Origin: Varanus komodoensis
Taxonomy: Eukaryota; Chordata; Lepidosauria; Squamata; Varanidae
Length of the DNA stretch: 64,000 nucleotides
Direction: 5' to 3'
NCBI RefSeq assembly: GCF_004798865.1
Contig: NW_025335568.1
Coordinates: 28,969,344-29,033,343 of the forward strand
A model generated the notes under the pieces. That model was not told where the DNA came from and did no database searches. It worked only from the letters and a program-made list of their open reading frames with translations. A program made the translations under genes and the position numbers. Shown here piece after piece: positions 45,940 through 59,180 of this stretch. The stretch's first letter is position 1; every line of letters starts with the position of its first letter.

Positions 45940-48900
45940 AGGAATGTTAGCCATTGAGGGCTTTTCATTTTATGTCGTGTGGGGTATCGTTGAGTCCAAT
46001 TCAATTGTTTTACTGAAAAGAGGAAGGTCTCAAGAAAAGGATGCATGTTAATTGCAGTTTCAATTTTAAGTGCAAATAGTGTCATATGCAACAACTTTCA
46101 CTTTTAAAAAGGCTTTCCTGGAGTACATTTGAGCCCAACACCAGAATGGTACAGTAATTTTTTTTATCAGTGAAGGGTTAAACAGGAGATACATATTAAA
46201 ACCTCTCATAAAATTATCTGAACATGTGTATGCCTCTGCAAGAAGTAACAATATATTATGGAAATGATACAAAAAGAAACAGATTTCAGAATAATTAAAG
46301 TAAACACTTAAATCCCAATGTAGAATGAAATTGTTATAATGAAACCCTAAACAGGCTTAGCTCTTTCCCTCTGCAAGCTCTAACATTTTCAGCTGAACAG
46401 AGAGAATGTTTTGACTGAAAATAAACCAACTCGAATTTAGGATGTAGTCATCAAAGCAATTAAAACATTCTCGCAGTGTAAGAAATGCCAGTTTCCTAAG
46501 ATACAAGAGCCAATAATTACACACTTGCATATGCTAATGCATAGCAATGCATCCATCCAAATTTTTAAAATGGGTCATTGCTTGATAGGTATATTAAAAA
46601 AAAAGCATGGGCTGAAAATCTGAAAATAGACTTACTAACCAGCTGAAATGTACACAGTATATATACCTTTGCGGAGGGTACTGCATGTGCATAGAAGTGC
46701 TGGCAACGGTACTTGTTGGAAATTCTTGCTGGAAAGTGAACACAGTCCTTTAAGGGAGGACTTCAAAGGGCCTAACTTCCCTAAGACGTTTCTCTTCTGC
46801 CTTTAAAGCATCTAAGATAGCCGACTGAAGCAGGTAATTTGTGATCAATAAGCAGCAATACTACATCTGGTGATGGCAGCATTTATAGGTGCTGTTAAAT
46901 AAGTGTTTGTTAATTCATGGTTGGTGCACAACTCTGTTGCTTCTTGGCCTGAGAGCATCCTGCAATTTTAATCCACGTGTTTGTACTTCCAGGCTGAATG
47001 CTGCAATGTCCTGTATGTGGGGCTGCCTTTGAAGATAATTCATGTGAAATTGTTGTACTAACTAAAAAATGCCTACTGATGTGGGCTACTGTCCTGTCCA
47101 GCTAATTTTGTTACAGCATCAGCAACTGCCAATATGCTCAGTTCAAAGCCATCATTGTATGGTAGTAAACAGCCACTGCAGCATAATCTCAATAATTTTG
47201 CAATCCATTCTTTATGTATATTTGGCATTTTCCAATATTTTACTTGAAGACTCAAGCATGAGGGTTTGTATTTCAGGTGCATACCACTTACAGTCTGCTT
47301 ATAGGGAAGTTTAATTAGGCTTGATCATTGAGTCAAGTGTTGGGGACTTTATCTGTGTGGAAAATAAGTCTACCAGTGCTTTCTACAGCTCTGTGATTCC
47401 ATGCATTCTCCTAACACTTTATGCTGCTACTGCTAAGGAATGAACTGCTCTCTGCCCCTTTCCCCACCCACAGACCTCATGTGCCAGCAATGATTCTGAG
47501 TGCTGTAGCATCTCTTCCAACCCCACTATTATCATATGAATTTAAAATGCTGGAAATAGCACTGGAGTTATGAGATATTGCGTGAGGAGGGAAGGGTGTT
47601 GTTTGAAATGCATATTCTAAGTGGAGCCAATCCACCTGCCCTGCAGGGCATCAGCTGCTATTAGGTGCAAATGCATCTCCTAAACAACATTTCTGCAGAA
47701 AACAGGTAGTTGGAATGTATTAAAGAAGAGCAGTACACTATATATATGTAAACTCACAGTGTCTCTTTGTGTATGTATTGGAGATAGAAACATTCCATTC
47801 ACATATGGAATTTATTATAGGTCAAAAAAAAAAATTGGAAGCAGGTGGAGATCACAGTGTACCCAGCCCAACCTTCAGGCTTTTTAAGTGCTTTGAAAAG
47901 ATGTTGGGCAGAATTCTCTTTCAGGCATTCAGATCTCTATTTTATTGTCTTTCAAATGGCATTAGCTCTTTTAAGGAGTATTTAATCATGCTAGTTTCAT
48001 AGATGCACAAATTCTTCTCAAATTGATTTCCACCAGAACAGACTGAAAAAAACCCCCAGTATATTTACATTTGCGTTTTGCTTGCAAGCATATTTTGTAG
48101 CTCATGGCAGCAGTCTTTGGATGGAATAATAATATTTTTAAAGCACAGGGAAATATTATGGGACAATCTTGAACTCTTACTGGTATAGTGGATTGGGGGC
48201 TCTCAGGGATGCAGTGCTAGCACTTTTATTAACAAAGATGATGAAGTCATTTTCTTTCCCCTCCAGAATTCACTGTTCCATCTAAAGTTAGCTACAATCT
48301 TCACAGCGCATGGGAGGAAATGTTTTTCCCCTGGAACAATATATTGTTCCTTGTTGTGAAGGATTTTGAGGTGAGTTATAGATTGATTTAACTAACCAAT
48401 TAACACTGATTTAGTGGATATGATCCAGGGACAGTTAAGCATACCTAAATCCTATTGTAACCAAGACGTGCTTGTACATTATTGAATGGGCTTGCACTCT
48501 CTGCTTCACTCATGAATAAAATGGGAATGAAAGGTCTACTATTTATAGGAAATGTGCAGTGGGACAAACTTCTCTGCACATCTCAGGTCACTGTACTCTG
48601 CTGCTTTATTTAGTTTTCCCCAGCCCAGGACAGACACATGGCTAACTTATCACATATAGCTCAAAGCTTAGGATGACTGTTAAAGTCCTGCATTTGTGCG
48701 GATTTGGAGTATGCCTAATTTTCTTGGGATTTCAACCAAAATATCTAGATCAAATTTTGTTTTTAAAATAGTGATGTAAAATATACTGTGGACGAGTATC
48801 AAGTCTCTTTCTTTTGAAATCATTGTTGCAACAAAGTCCAGTGGATATTGGACTTCAGACAATATGGATGGATTCACACATTGTCCCTAAGCCATCCTGG

Positions 48901-50754
48901 TGAACAGTCTTGGTGTTTTGGTTTTTGCCCAAACAATTTGTGATATGCCTGATGGGTATCAGGTTAACTGTGGTTTGTTTGTCCACTTCCTCCCTATCAT
49001 TCTCCCTTGGTCCTTCTAAAGCTTCCCTGGGAGCTCAGCACCAGTATTAACTTGACTGTTCCTCCTGCTGGGATCACAAACCCTTTTTCACTTGCTGTGA
49101 GCACCCCCCCCCCCCCGCACTCCCAATACTTCTTACCCAGAGATCATGACTTCTGGTTTGACAAATAATTTTCCCATTTTTATTTTGGCAGCTAGAGAAA
49201 GCTCCTCCAAAGTGTCCAAGTGGTGGTTGCCCCATACAGCAGACCTGTTGTGTGTTTACAAATTGCAACTGCTCCCTTGCCCCCATCTGGGCCTGTTTAA
49301 AGCAGCTTAGAAGCCTTGGGCAGAAAAATCCTTAGATTTCAGAAGAACAACTTCTCATTCTATTTTTATCCTGGTCTTTGGAAATCTGAAAGCTGCTTAA
49401 ATAGTGAAATGTAATTTGGAACTATATTCAAGCTTTGTTGAACACACCATTTAGCAAAATCTAAAATCCAGTGTGATGGTTTTCAGCAGAAGCATAACAG
49501 TTAGAAATTCAAGATTATGTATTTTTTCCCAGTGTAGAAATGAAGTGAGCAGACAGAGGCAGGGAAGGGATTCACTTCTCGAATTTTTGTCCATCACACA
49601 ACTGTTAAACATTCAATGCCACAAACACAGGCAGGTAACAAACAGACGACCCTTAAAATATGTTTGAGAAGAGGGATGCAATCATATATGAAGCCCCTTG
49701 CTAAGGGCAGGGTTTTATTTATTTATTTATAGTTTTTTATATGCCGTCCCCTTGCTACATAGTCTCGGGATGGCTCACAAAAGTTACTACCCTTAATCTA
49801 ATTTCTTACACAAAAATTATATAACTTGAAAATATGCACACACTTTACAGTAGCAGAAGTTGGAGCCATTTTTTAAAAAGGGAGAAATTAGAGAGAGAGC
49901 CTGCTTGAAAAGGGTTTGAGTTACTCTTACTAAGGAGAAGATTTCATTAGCCATTTCTTTCCTTATCTAATGGTGGTCATTACATTTCATGATAGAAGCT
50001 GTCAATGAATAAAATTGTGTGACTGAAAGAAAAGTGAGAACCAATGCTGACAAGCAAGGGCATATGGATTTTGCTCCTGACGAGGCCCAGGACTAAACAC
50101 AGTAAATGGCTCATGAGCTCTTAAAGCTCATTTAGCAACAGGATAGTAAAATCATTCCACTGTGGTAATTGTCTTTCCCCTTATCCCCCACTAAGCAGTT
50201 ATAGGAAAGAAAGGTCCCCAGTGGAAGGTGGGAAGCTTGCTTTCAGTTGAGAATACAGACACTGTTACAGTGCAATCATAGTTTATTATGGCTATTAAAT
50301 AGTTATGGCCCATTTCCCTGGCAGCAAAGTTTCTCTACGACCAGAAGGGGACATTCACCAAAGCCTAGTTCTCATTTTTGACAGATAATCGTCTTTTAAA
50401 GCCTATGCGGGATTAGGTTTCCTTTGTGATGAAAAGCCACCTAGGGAAATAATTTGTAGTCAAGTCTAAATATTGATTAGGCCATCCCACATCCTCCAGA
50501 CATTTTCATCATTTCAGGAAATACTAAAATGGAGTAAAATAATGGAGTCACTTCACCCGGATCATGAACTGACTGCTGAAAGAAGAAGCACTGTTATTTC
50601 CTCAGGATGAGAATATCATGCTGCTTCTAATTAGAAGCCAAAGAAAACAGGAGCCAAGCAAGCAGAAAACACGAGGCACACAAGTAAAGTTCAGTTCAGT
50701 TCAGTTCAGTGTTGTTATCTATAACCCGGGTTATCACAAAGTAGTATGCTAAAG
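45940..50754. other. Long stretch without genes
   Basis: Mostly single-copy-looking, AT-rich sequence. 46400-46560 is complex, repeat-free and carries a cluster of octamer-like sites (ATGCTAAT, ATGCATAG near 46531-46544). At 49709-49790 'tttatttatttatttatagt' with 'atgccgtccccttgctacat' looks like the reversed 3' end of an L2-type LINE. Poly-C at 49106-49117. A (GTTCA)n pentamer, about four units, sits at 50690-50710. No protein-like frames. Confidence 0.4.
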
Positions 50755-50883
50755 CTTTCCCCAACCTGGTGCCCTCCAAATGTTTGGACAATAGTTCTCA
50801 GCATTCTGGACTGTTATCTAGGTTAACTGATGTTGATGGGAATTGAAGCCCAAAACTTCTGGAGGGCACCAAGTGGTTTTTAC
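50755..50883. mobile_element. Palindromic MITE-like repeat, best copy
   Basis: Left arm 'cccaacctggtgccctccaa' + 'atgtttggac'; right arm 'cttctggagggcaccaagtgg'-type sequence, the inverse of the left arm. The arms are separated by a centre 'ctgatgttgatgggaattga'. The whole unit can fold into one long hairpin. This design is common for small non-autonomous DNA transposons of reptiles; the superfamily is not certain (hAT suspected). No clear target duplication identified. Confidence 0.62.
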
Positions 50884-53477
50884 ACTATTGCAGTTCATGT
50901 AATGCAAATTTTATATGGAAGTTTATTTGGATGCGGTCCAGGACAATGGCTCGTACTATAAGCCATGTTGTTCAGGAACAATTTTCCAAAGCATAGGATT
51001 TTTTTAAATATTTGGCTCTGATTTGTCTGAAGATGTGACATTTTTGTTCACATGTACACTGTATTTTTGATCCTAGAGAGGTGTATTACTGAGATGGCAC
51101 AGAGAGCATGATTCCTGCCCCTTCCCCCCCCAAAAAAGATTATTGTTTTCTTAATTTACTTTCACTGAAATCAATTCACAGGCATAGCCTCATGGACATT
51201 GCAAAGGAAACAGGGAAGAAGATATCTGTGGCACCTTTAAGGACTAACAGAATGATTATGGTACTTACTTTCATGTATGGAAGACCACTTTACATTTGAG
51301 CTTTGCAGATCTGCTGTTGCCCCTTCCATGCATAGCCTTGCATAGCCCCCATTAGGATATCATCCAATTAGGATTTTAGGCTGATGGTCAACCATCTGTG
51401 AGAACAGTCTTGAATCCATTATTTGCTGGCCATAGGGCAGATGAAAGCTGAGATAGGATGCCTCCATGAAAGGGTTTTTCCAGGGGGTCATGGTCTTGGA
51501 GGCATCATTTATGAGTTTGTAAAGGCCTGCATGCATAAATCTAGTGCCAGAACAGCCTGCAAAAGACTATGAAAAGGGGTGTTCCAGAAGCTATCGCCCT
51601 GGGTTGGTCCCACATCCATTCCAGGCTACATTTATTTACTTAATTTTTAAATGACACTACCAGTACATTTATGTTCCTCCCCAATCTCCTGCTTGTGCTC
51701 TGGTGGAGTGCTACATCTTCACAGATGTCCCTGTTGACCAATTTAGAATTGTTCTGTTCATCACAATACAATTTTGACATATATACTGCTTTATATTTAG
51801 GAAAATGACATAGAATTCAGCCTGTTCTAGCTATGAGATGATACTATTGAACTGTATGCTCCAAGGTTGAGTGGAAGCACATGGTAAACATTGAGAGACA
51901 TTTTAAAAGAAGGTGATTGATTTTCATTTAGGTGGAATTGCTGCATATGCCTCTTTAATGCATTCTAGTCTTTCTTCATTTTCTTTCATAGTTTCCACTT
52001 CAGTGCTTAACTTTTCTGACCTTTATAAAAAGCTATTTAATGGGAAATACAAATGCAAACATGAAATATCATAACATCACACATGTTGCTGGTAGTTTGT
52101 AAAATCTTATAAATATACTTTGTTTTGTGAACACTTATATCTATTATTCTGCTTTAAAACTTTTAATAGTTCCAACAATGTATATTTCTAGCCTCCAGTG
52201 TAGCAGAAGCATTCTCCATGAAAACAGTGTTAATGGGGGAGGATTTGCTTCATTGCATTGCTTACAGAAGTTGCTTTCATTCTTCTTGGTCTATATACCT
52301 CAAACTTTTGTATAATCAGTGTTAGCTATGACTTGAAAATGGCAGGATTTCTTTTGCTAAACTTACATTTTGAGGAATGATTTTTACTTTTGAACTTTCA
52401 ATGCACTTGTGGTTTTGTTTCTTTCATTGTGATATTCCATATGAAAATCCTATCTGCAATTTTATTTCCTTTTGTGAAATGGAAAGGCTTTCCTGAAAGC
52501 CTTCTTTGGAAAGTTTGGTTAATAATTCAGTAAGCTGTTTGAGAGGAATTCCTTTTTGTTTGAATTAGTCAAAAGATGGATACATTGTAGAGGAACTGCT
52601 TAGGACACATTTTCATAGATAAAAATTTGTACTCTATATAATATATGTATAGAAAAAAATGAATTCAGAATAGTTGGATGTTTCCTTCAAAAAATGGAGC
52701 CAAATATGAAGGCATATACTAATGTATGTACTTCTCATTTAAATTTTCAGAAAAATTATTGTAATGTTTGACAAATCTATCATTTCAGGAAAATTAAAAA
52801 TTATTTAACAATCTCAGATTATAGTAGTCCCATAATACATTGAAGACTGCTTTTTATTGAACTTTCTAGTTCCCACAGTGCTAACTGTAATAGTCCAAAC
52901 CCTGATACCTCTTCATTATCATCTGATAATGATGATCACACCTGATCATCTGTGACACTAAGGAACCCTGTCTTCTTTCTTGACAAACACAGATGCCCTT
53001 CCAAGTCCACCTGGACTATGTCACTATTGAATGGCTGAAGGAAGCAATATTTCATGGGAATATGATACAGATTGTAGGTGAATTAGAAGTCCCTTACTCC
53101 CTTCTTCCTTACTCTGTTGCATTTTGAAATGATAGAATCCTAGAAATGTGATGAGTGTTTTGCCCATTCCTGAGATAAAACTATTATAATTTCACTCTTA
53201 TGCACAACTGAATCACCTAAATTTAAACAAACAAACTCTATATTGAAGTATATTTACCTTTTCATATGATACTGTTATCTTAAGGCATCAAGATATACAG
53301 AGATAGCCATACATATTCCATGATGCTTTTCATTTTTATTCTTTGTATATATCCTTGGAAATTTAGAATCCAGAAGCAACACTAATGGGACCAGTCATTA
53401 TCTCGGTCCAGTAACTCCCACCAGTGCCCCTGTTGTCTCCTTCTGAAACACTTAGATCTTCTTTTCACTCCATTTTC
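50884..53477. other. No gene or recognised repeat
   Basis: AT-rich, unassigned, with no protein-like frame. 51100-51140 has a C8/A6 run. Confidence 0.45.
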
Positions 53478-53605
53478 CCAGGCTGGTGCTCCTCAGATGT
53501 TTTGGACTACTGCTTCCAGCTCTCCTGACCATGCTGGCTGGGGCTGATGGGAGTTGAATTGCAAAACCTATGGTGGATACCAGGTTGGGAAAACTTGTGC
53601 TAAAT
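53478..53605. mobile_element. Palindromic MITE-like repeat
   Basis: 'cccaggctggtgctcctcag' and 'gttttggactactgcttcc' (left arm), 'catgctggctggggctgatg' (centre), 'gggagttgaattgcaaaac' and 'taccaggttgggaaaac' (right arm). The right end is the inverse of the left. Confidence 0.62.
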
Positions 53606-56364
53606 GCAGGGAGAAATGATCATGCTGATTCTTTATGCACATAAGAAGTGCATCCCTGTTGCACACATTCCTACTGCAGGCTTTGCATTGAATGCATGCA
53701 AAGCGAAAGGGAGGAGTCAGTAGAACATGCTCCACTTCCCACTTTAGTGTCTGTTTCAAGCAATTATGGAGAAGACCTGAAAAGTGCTTTTGTGAGTTGC
53801 TCACTATCAATAGGACAGGTTGAACGCCCAGAGCCAAACAAATATGCTTTTGCCTTTCATCGTCATTTTTTGAAAAAGCTAAGTGGGATTCCAGCAGAGA
53901 CTTACTCTTTTCCCCTTGCTGTAGTCCTGTAGAATATTCCTAAAGAAAGCCCTTTCTTTGGAACGCCCTTAGCTGTGACTTCTTCCAATAAAGAATTTGA
54001 TGATTCATTGATCGGTCTTCTTTTTTAGAATATTGCACAGTTGAGGTTTACCTTGCTTAGCTTACTTGCTTTTTCCTACTTTCTCAGATGAAACTGAATT
54101 TGTGAATGTCTACACAATTGTTTTAGAAAATGTTGCATCCTTGTTCATGCGGAACTTTTTGGAATCATAATAAATTGTGGTTGGCTGAAGAATAAATCCT
54201 GAAGAATAAATCCTGGATGTATCAGAATCAGAAATGTCTTGGGGATCCTCTATTTCCATACTTATCATATTGTAAAACTACAAAATTATTGACTAAATTT
54301 GCACTAACTCACCCCAACTTACCTCATCTTGTCGGTGTCTCTGGAAATGATAGTAGTTAATTACAAAAATAATCAAAAAATTCCTCTATCTCAGATCATC
54401 TCCAACCAAGAAAGTATAAACCTGTACCATCTCAGAAGACATTTCAAAGTTGCCAGCAGAGAAGCAATGTGCACCCATGCGCAAATCCTTCCTATTTCAC
54501 ACTGACATTATGCAGTTACCTGGACAGTTTGAGCAGCACATGTGCAAGAATGTGCTTACTTTTTTAAGGAGTTAGATGGGAAAACAGGGAGGATGGCCTT
54601 AGGGGCCCTTTTCCTGGGTCCAGCAGGTTTGGTGTCCTCTTGTTTTCCTTTGAGACATTGTGAGAATGAAGCATATTTCTCTTAAAGGAATTGTGAGCAC
54701 TTGCACCATGTAGGATTTCAGATATATCAAGCTTAGAGAAATGGGTCTCCTTAAGTTTACCTTATATTCCAGCCCTAAGAAACACTATGATTTCTACTGG
54801 ATTTGCAAAGTTTTAGGGAATTTCAAGGTCTGTGCAAAGTCTTCCAAGACATGGTGATCTGCTGACCAAGAACATCTGAGGCTGTTGTTTGTTTGATTTT
54901 TATCTTCCATGAGTCACTGACCAGGTCTAGGGCTTAAGCCATCAGGATACCCTGAGTCAGTTATAAGAGGAACTTGATGACTAGCAGAGTCATCATGGAA
55001 TTTTGTAACCCAGTGCTGTGTACAGTGGGGGTTTTATTTGGGGGGGGCGGGGTGTTCTCTTGTGTCTGTTCGTCTAAAACTTTGTTGAGCAAATCAAGTT
55101 TTTATACAATGTATTTGGCATTGTAATCTGCTGTTCTTGACAACATCTGAGATTGCTTTGGGTTTGTGGTTTGCTTTTACATTGTTGTAGTATGTGAGAA
55201 TGTTAGGTGCAACTATAATCTTTGTGCTCTCCTGTAACTTTGTGCAAAGCCCTAAAGGAAGTGAGATTCTCTCGTGGTAAGATTCTCTTTAGTTAGCTGC
55301 TTACTCCTTCCTTTCCCTGCTACCTTGCTTTAGTGTAGTAATACAGTTTTATCCCCATTCCTCAAACATGGTGTGCTCCTCTGAAAACTCAGCCCATCAA
55401 CTGAGCTGTTCTGGTTGGAGTAAAACTTTAAACATCATATTAGGCAATTGGTTTCATCCTTGAATTATAATTTCACATCTGGTCCCTCCACCCTTGGTCA
55501 CCATTTTGCCCCACTTGTTCTAATTAGTAGATTTCTGGATGCTGGGGAAAAAAGGGTGATTCCACAAGCTTGATGTCTTCATAGGTGTTTTTGCAAATGA
55601 AAGTGGCAGGGGAACAATGAGTTGAAACACAGATGCAATTAGTATAAAATTGGATCACATTTATTTAGGTGTCTCTGCAAAGAACTCTGCACGGCATTCT
55701 CATTTGTACAGGAAACAAGCCTAATAGTGTATTGGAGGATACATTCTAGCCCTGCTGGGTGGTATCTGTGGTATGTATAAGTCTTGCCTTGCCATGTGAC
55801 CTCTGCCTCCTGCTGCCCCGGGACTCAAAACTTATGGGTGAGGTGAGTTGGGCTCAAAGTCAATCTGTATCTCCCCACTGGGTCTCAAAGTCTTTAACAG
55901 AAAGCCTCAGGAATTGCCTATCACCATAAAGATGTCTCTGGATGTTCACCAACCTTAACCTCAACTAAATATGTCCACATTTACCAGCCAAATGGCAATA
56001 AATCATTAATAATTAATGTAATGATTCAGGAATAAACTGATCGGCCTAACAACATTCATAAACAACCCATCCCTGTTTACAGTGTACGGTAGGTGAAAAG
56101 ACCACCGCCGAACAGTCATACTTTGCTCCAAAAGGCCTGCACTGTTTATAGAGAAGGGTGGAGCATGAAAACAAGAGCCTGAGGGAAGCCTGCCACAAAC
56201 TAATATAGTCCCATACATAATCTGGTTGCCTTAGCAATCTCAGGTACATGTAGGCACACACCTTCAGACGTGCTCACCTCTCTTCCACCTTACCCACAAA
56301 GTCTTCTCCACACCTAGGCGGTAAGCCAGGAAGGAATTTCTGTACCAACTGTTTAGGTATCAAC
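53606..56364. other. No gene or recognised repeat
   Basis: Unassigned. Frames 53568-53837 (-), 53648-53932 (+) and 56006-56261 (-) are opposed or unsupported. Confidence 0.45.
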
Positions 56365-57000
56365 ATAAGAACAGCCATGCTCAGTCAGATCAAATGTCCA
56401 CCTAGTCCTGAATTCTGATCACTCAGTGGCCCACAAGCAGGATATGACAGCAACAACGCCCTCCACTCATGTTCCCCAGCAAGTCTGTACAAGCACATAC
56501 TGTCTCAACATATAGCCACCAGGGCTATTATTTATTGATAGCCTTATTCTCCATGAATTTTTCCAGTCCTCTTTTGAACCTTTCAGATTAGTGGTTATTA
56601 TCATTAATATCACCAGTAGAAGCGAATACTGTAGTTTAATTATGTTCTGTATGCTGAAACACTTCCTTTTATCTGTCCTGAATCTCCCATTCAGTAGCAT
56701 GAGATGATTCTAGGCATTTGTAAAAGGTACAAAAATGTTTTCCTATCCACTCTCTCTACATCATACACACTTTTGCAAACCTCTAACGTATCTTCCTTCT
56801 TTTCCTTTTCCTCTAAGCTTTACAACCAAGCTGTAACCATTCCTCAGAGAGAAGCTGTTCCAGCCCCTTCCTCATTTTAGTTGCCCTTTTCTGTCTTTTT
56901 TCAAATGACACAATATTCCTTTTAGGTACTTTGACCTAAAAGTATTTTAAGTTTGGTTACACCACATAATTGTATACAGGGTGTATAATTTTGACAGTTT
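56365..57000 (-). mobile_element. CR1-group LINE, C-terminal ORF2 and 3' end
   Basis: Plus-strand phrases 'cccacaagcaggatatgaca', 'ctccatgaatttttccagtc', 'cctgaatctcccattcagta' and 'ctgttccagccccttcctca' match the reverse of a CR1-type 3' region common in reptiles. The minus frame 56467-56700 starts LLNGRFRTDKRKCFSIQNII, fitting '..KLngGRFRTdkRK.FF.qri..LWN' of the CR1 C-terminus. The 3' end is at the left (about 56365) and the copy fades near 57000. Confidence 0.82.
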
Positions 57001-58565
57001 TATTTTCAGTTCCTTTCTTAAATATGCCTAACAGTAATTTACTTTTTTCACAGCAGGCACAGATTGCTCATGCTTTTTATTGAGCTGTCCACCAACAAAG
57101 GTCTTCTTCTTTGTCATCGTCGTCCTTAGTTTCTTTCAGACACTTGGAAGGGAATGGCACTGGAAATCCCCAGGGGAGGAATTCATGCTCAAGACCTCTG
57201 CAGGGCTTTCCGGGAAGCAGAAGCAAGTGTGAAAGCTGCCAAACACAAAAATTCCAAAATAAAGAACACCTCCATCACTTGCTTGTAGTAAGATAAGTGC
57301 TAAAGCTTTGTGCCCTAGGAAATTGGTTCAAAATTCTCAAAAGGCACTGTGAAAGAGGCAGCAAACCAACTGCCTCTTTTTAAGGAATTGTAAAGGTTGT
57401 AAAAGGGCATGGCCCCAGATAACTTCACTCACTGAAGAGTATATAGATGTTAAAGAGCAACCTTGCAAGACTCCACAGTGCAGATACTCTGGGATCAAGC
57501 AGAATCATCATATTGCCCCTCCTTGAAAGCAGTCCTGCAGGACCAGAATTTCCATAATCCGCAACCATCCCATAGAATCAGTTGACCAAAGTACCATGAA
57601 AAAGTATCAAAAACGTGAAATATTAAGGAGCATTAACAGAGTTGTATCCAATGGCAGGCTAACAGAAAATGCAGAAGTGGTTGTACAAATGCTAGCAGTA
57701 CAGTAGCACAACTACTCAAACCGACATTTGGGGCAACAGAATCATAAGGAACCATGCACAAGTGGAATCAGAGTGTTTAATCTGACACTTGCATCAGAAT
57801 AAAAAAATTATTATTTTTTTCTAAACAGAGGGCTAGAGAAATGACACTATTCAGCTCTAAATTACTAGTGTAACTTAAGTTTGTTGTTCATAAGATCACA
57901 AGTAAATAAGAAAGACTATTTTCTTATTATGGTACAAATATGTGTGAGCCAAGTGATAATAGCTTTTTATTCTGGCTGCTGGTGATATGTCTTCTCTAAT
58001 GCAGCTTCCCTATCTTTGTGCAGACATCTGAATTAATTTTGAACAAAGATCAAGCATTATAGATTACATTTTTCACTCATAACCTGAAAGAGCTAATATA
58101 GGGAATTTCAACCTGTACTTTCCAGAGGAGAAGAAAAGAACTTGCTACAAAGCTTTCAAAGCTTAAAAACAATTCCCAAGCTTAACATCTTAGTTATTAT
58201 AGTGAACTCAATTTATTATCACCTTAGAAGACTATTTCTTCTAAGAATTCTAGAATTCTATTTCTTTGCTTTTTAAAAACATTTTCAAAGCCCTTAGTCC
58301 CATTTGGGGAATATGATAGCAGGAGTGGAGACTGAAAATGAGTGACGCTAGTTCAGCTATTTTTAGTCATAATTGATAATATCTGTAAAGTGAGTATCAT
58401 TATGTGAACCCTGTAGTATTTATCAATTGCCTTTATCTATACAACAATATTTTAAAAACATGGCTGTTTTTATACTATTAGGTTTAATCCTATCCTATGT
58501 TGTTTTGCATTTTATTTTGTTACATTTTTAACTTTTGTAAAAACATTTGGTTCTGGACAGATTAA
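57001..58565. other. No gene or recognised repeat
   Basis: Unassigned, AT-rich, with no convincing frame. A 61-codon plus frame at 57111-57296 is unsupported. Confidence 0.45.
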
Positions 58566-59180
58566 AAGTGTTCGTTGTTGTCAGTCGCGAAGTCGTGTCC
58601 AACCCAGCGCAACCCCATGGACAACATTCCTCCAGGCCTTCCTGTCCTCCACCATCCCCTGGAATCCACTTAAGCTCACACCAACTGGTTCAGTGACTCC
58701 ATCTAGCCACCTCATTCTCTGCTGTCCCTGTCCTCTTTTGCCATCTATTGTTCCCAGCATTCGATTCTTCTCCAGGGAGTCCTTCCTTCTCATTAGGTGG
58801 CCAAAGTATTTGAGTTTCATCTTCAGTATCTGGCCTTCTAAATAGCAGTCAGGTTGATCTCCTCTAGGACTGATCAGTTTGATCACCTTGCGGTCCAGAG
58901 GACTCACAGGAGTCTCCTCCAGCACCACAATTCAAAGGCCTCAGTCCTTCGGCGCTCAGCCTTCTTTATGGTCCAGCTTTCACAGCCATAAATTGCAACA
59001 GGGAAAACCATATAGCCTTGACTATACGCACTTTTGTTGGCAGGGTGATGTCTCTGCTTTTTAGGATGCTGTCTAGATTTGCCATAGCTTTCCTCCCCAG
59101 GAGCAAGCATCTTTTAATTTCTTGGTTGCAGTCCCCGTCTGCAGTGATCTTGGAGCCCAGGAAAATAAAATCTGTTACAA
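58566..59180 (-). mobile_element. RTE-BovB LINE, youngest fragment, C-terminal coding and 3' end
   Basis: Minus-strand frames retain long matches to BovB ORF2. 58966-59439 contains TDFIFLGSKITADGDCNQEI and RDITLPTKVRIVKAIWF; the BovB consensus has 'adFIFLGSKITADGDCshEIKRrLLLGRKvMtNLDSI.KSRDITLPTKVrlVKAMvFP'. 58904-59110 has YGCESWTIKKAERRRTEAFE. 58581-58928 has LKYFGHLMRRKDSLEK and ends WRNVVHGVALGWTRLRD, near the usual polyprotein end. The short 3' UTR is at 58566. It is split into three frames but is the least diverged BovB here. The 5' truncation falls at about 59180, beside a 'gcatgcatgcacacaca' tract (59201-59230). Confidence 0.92.
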
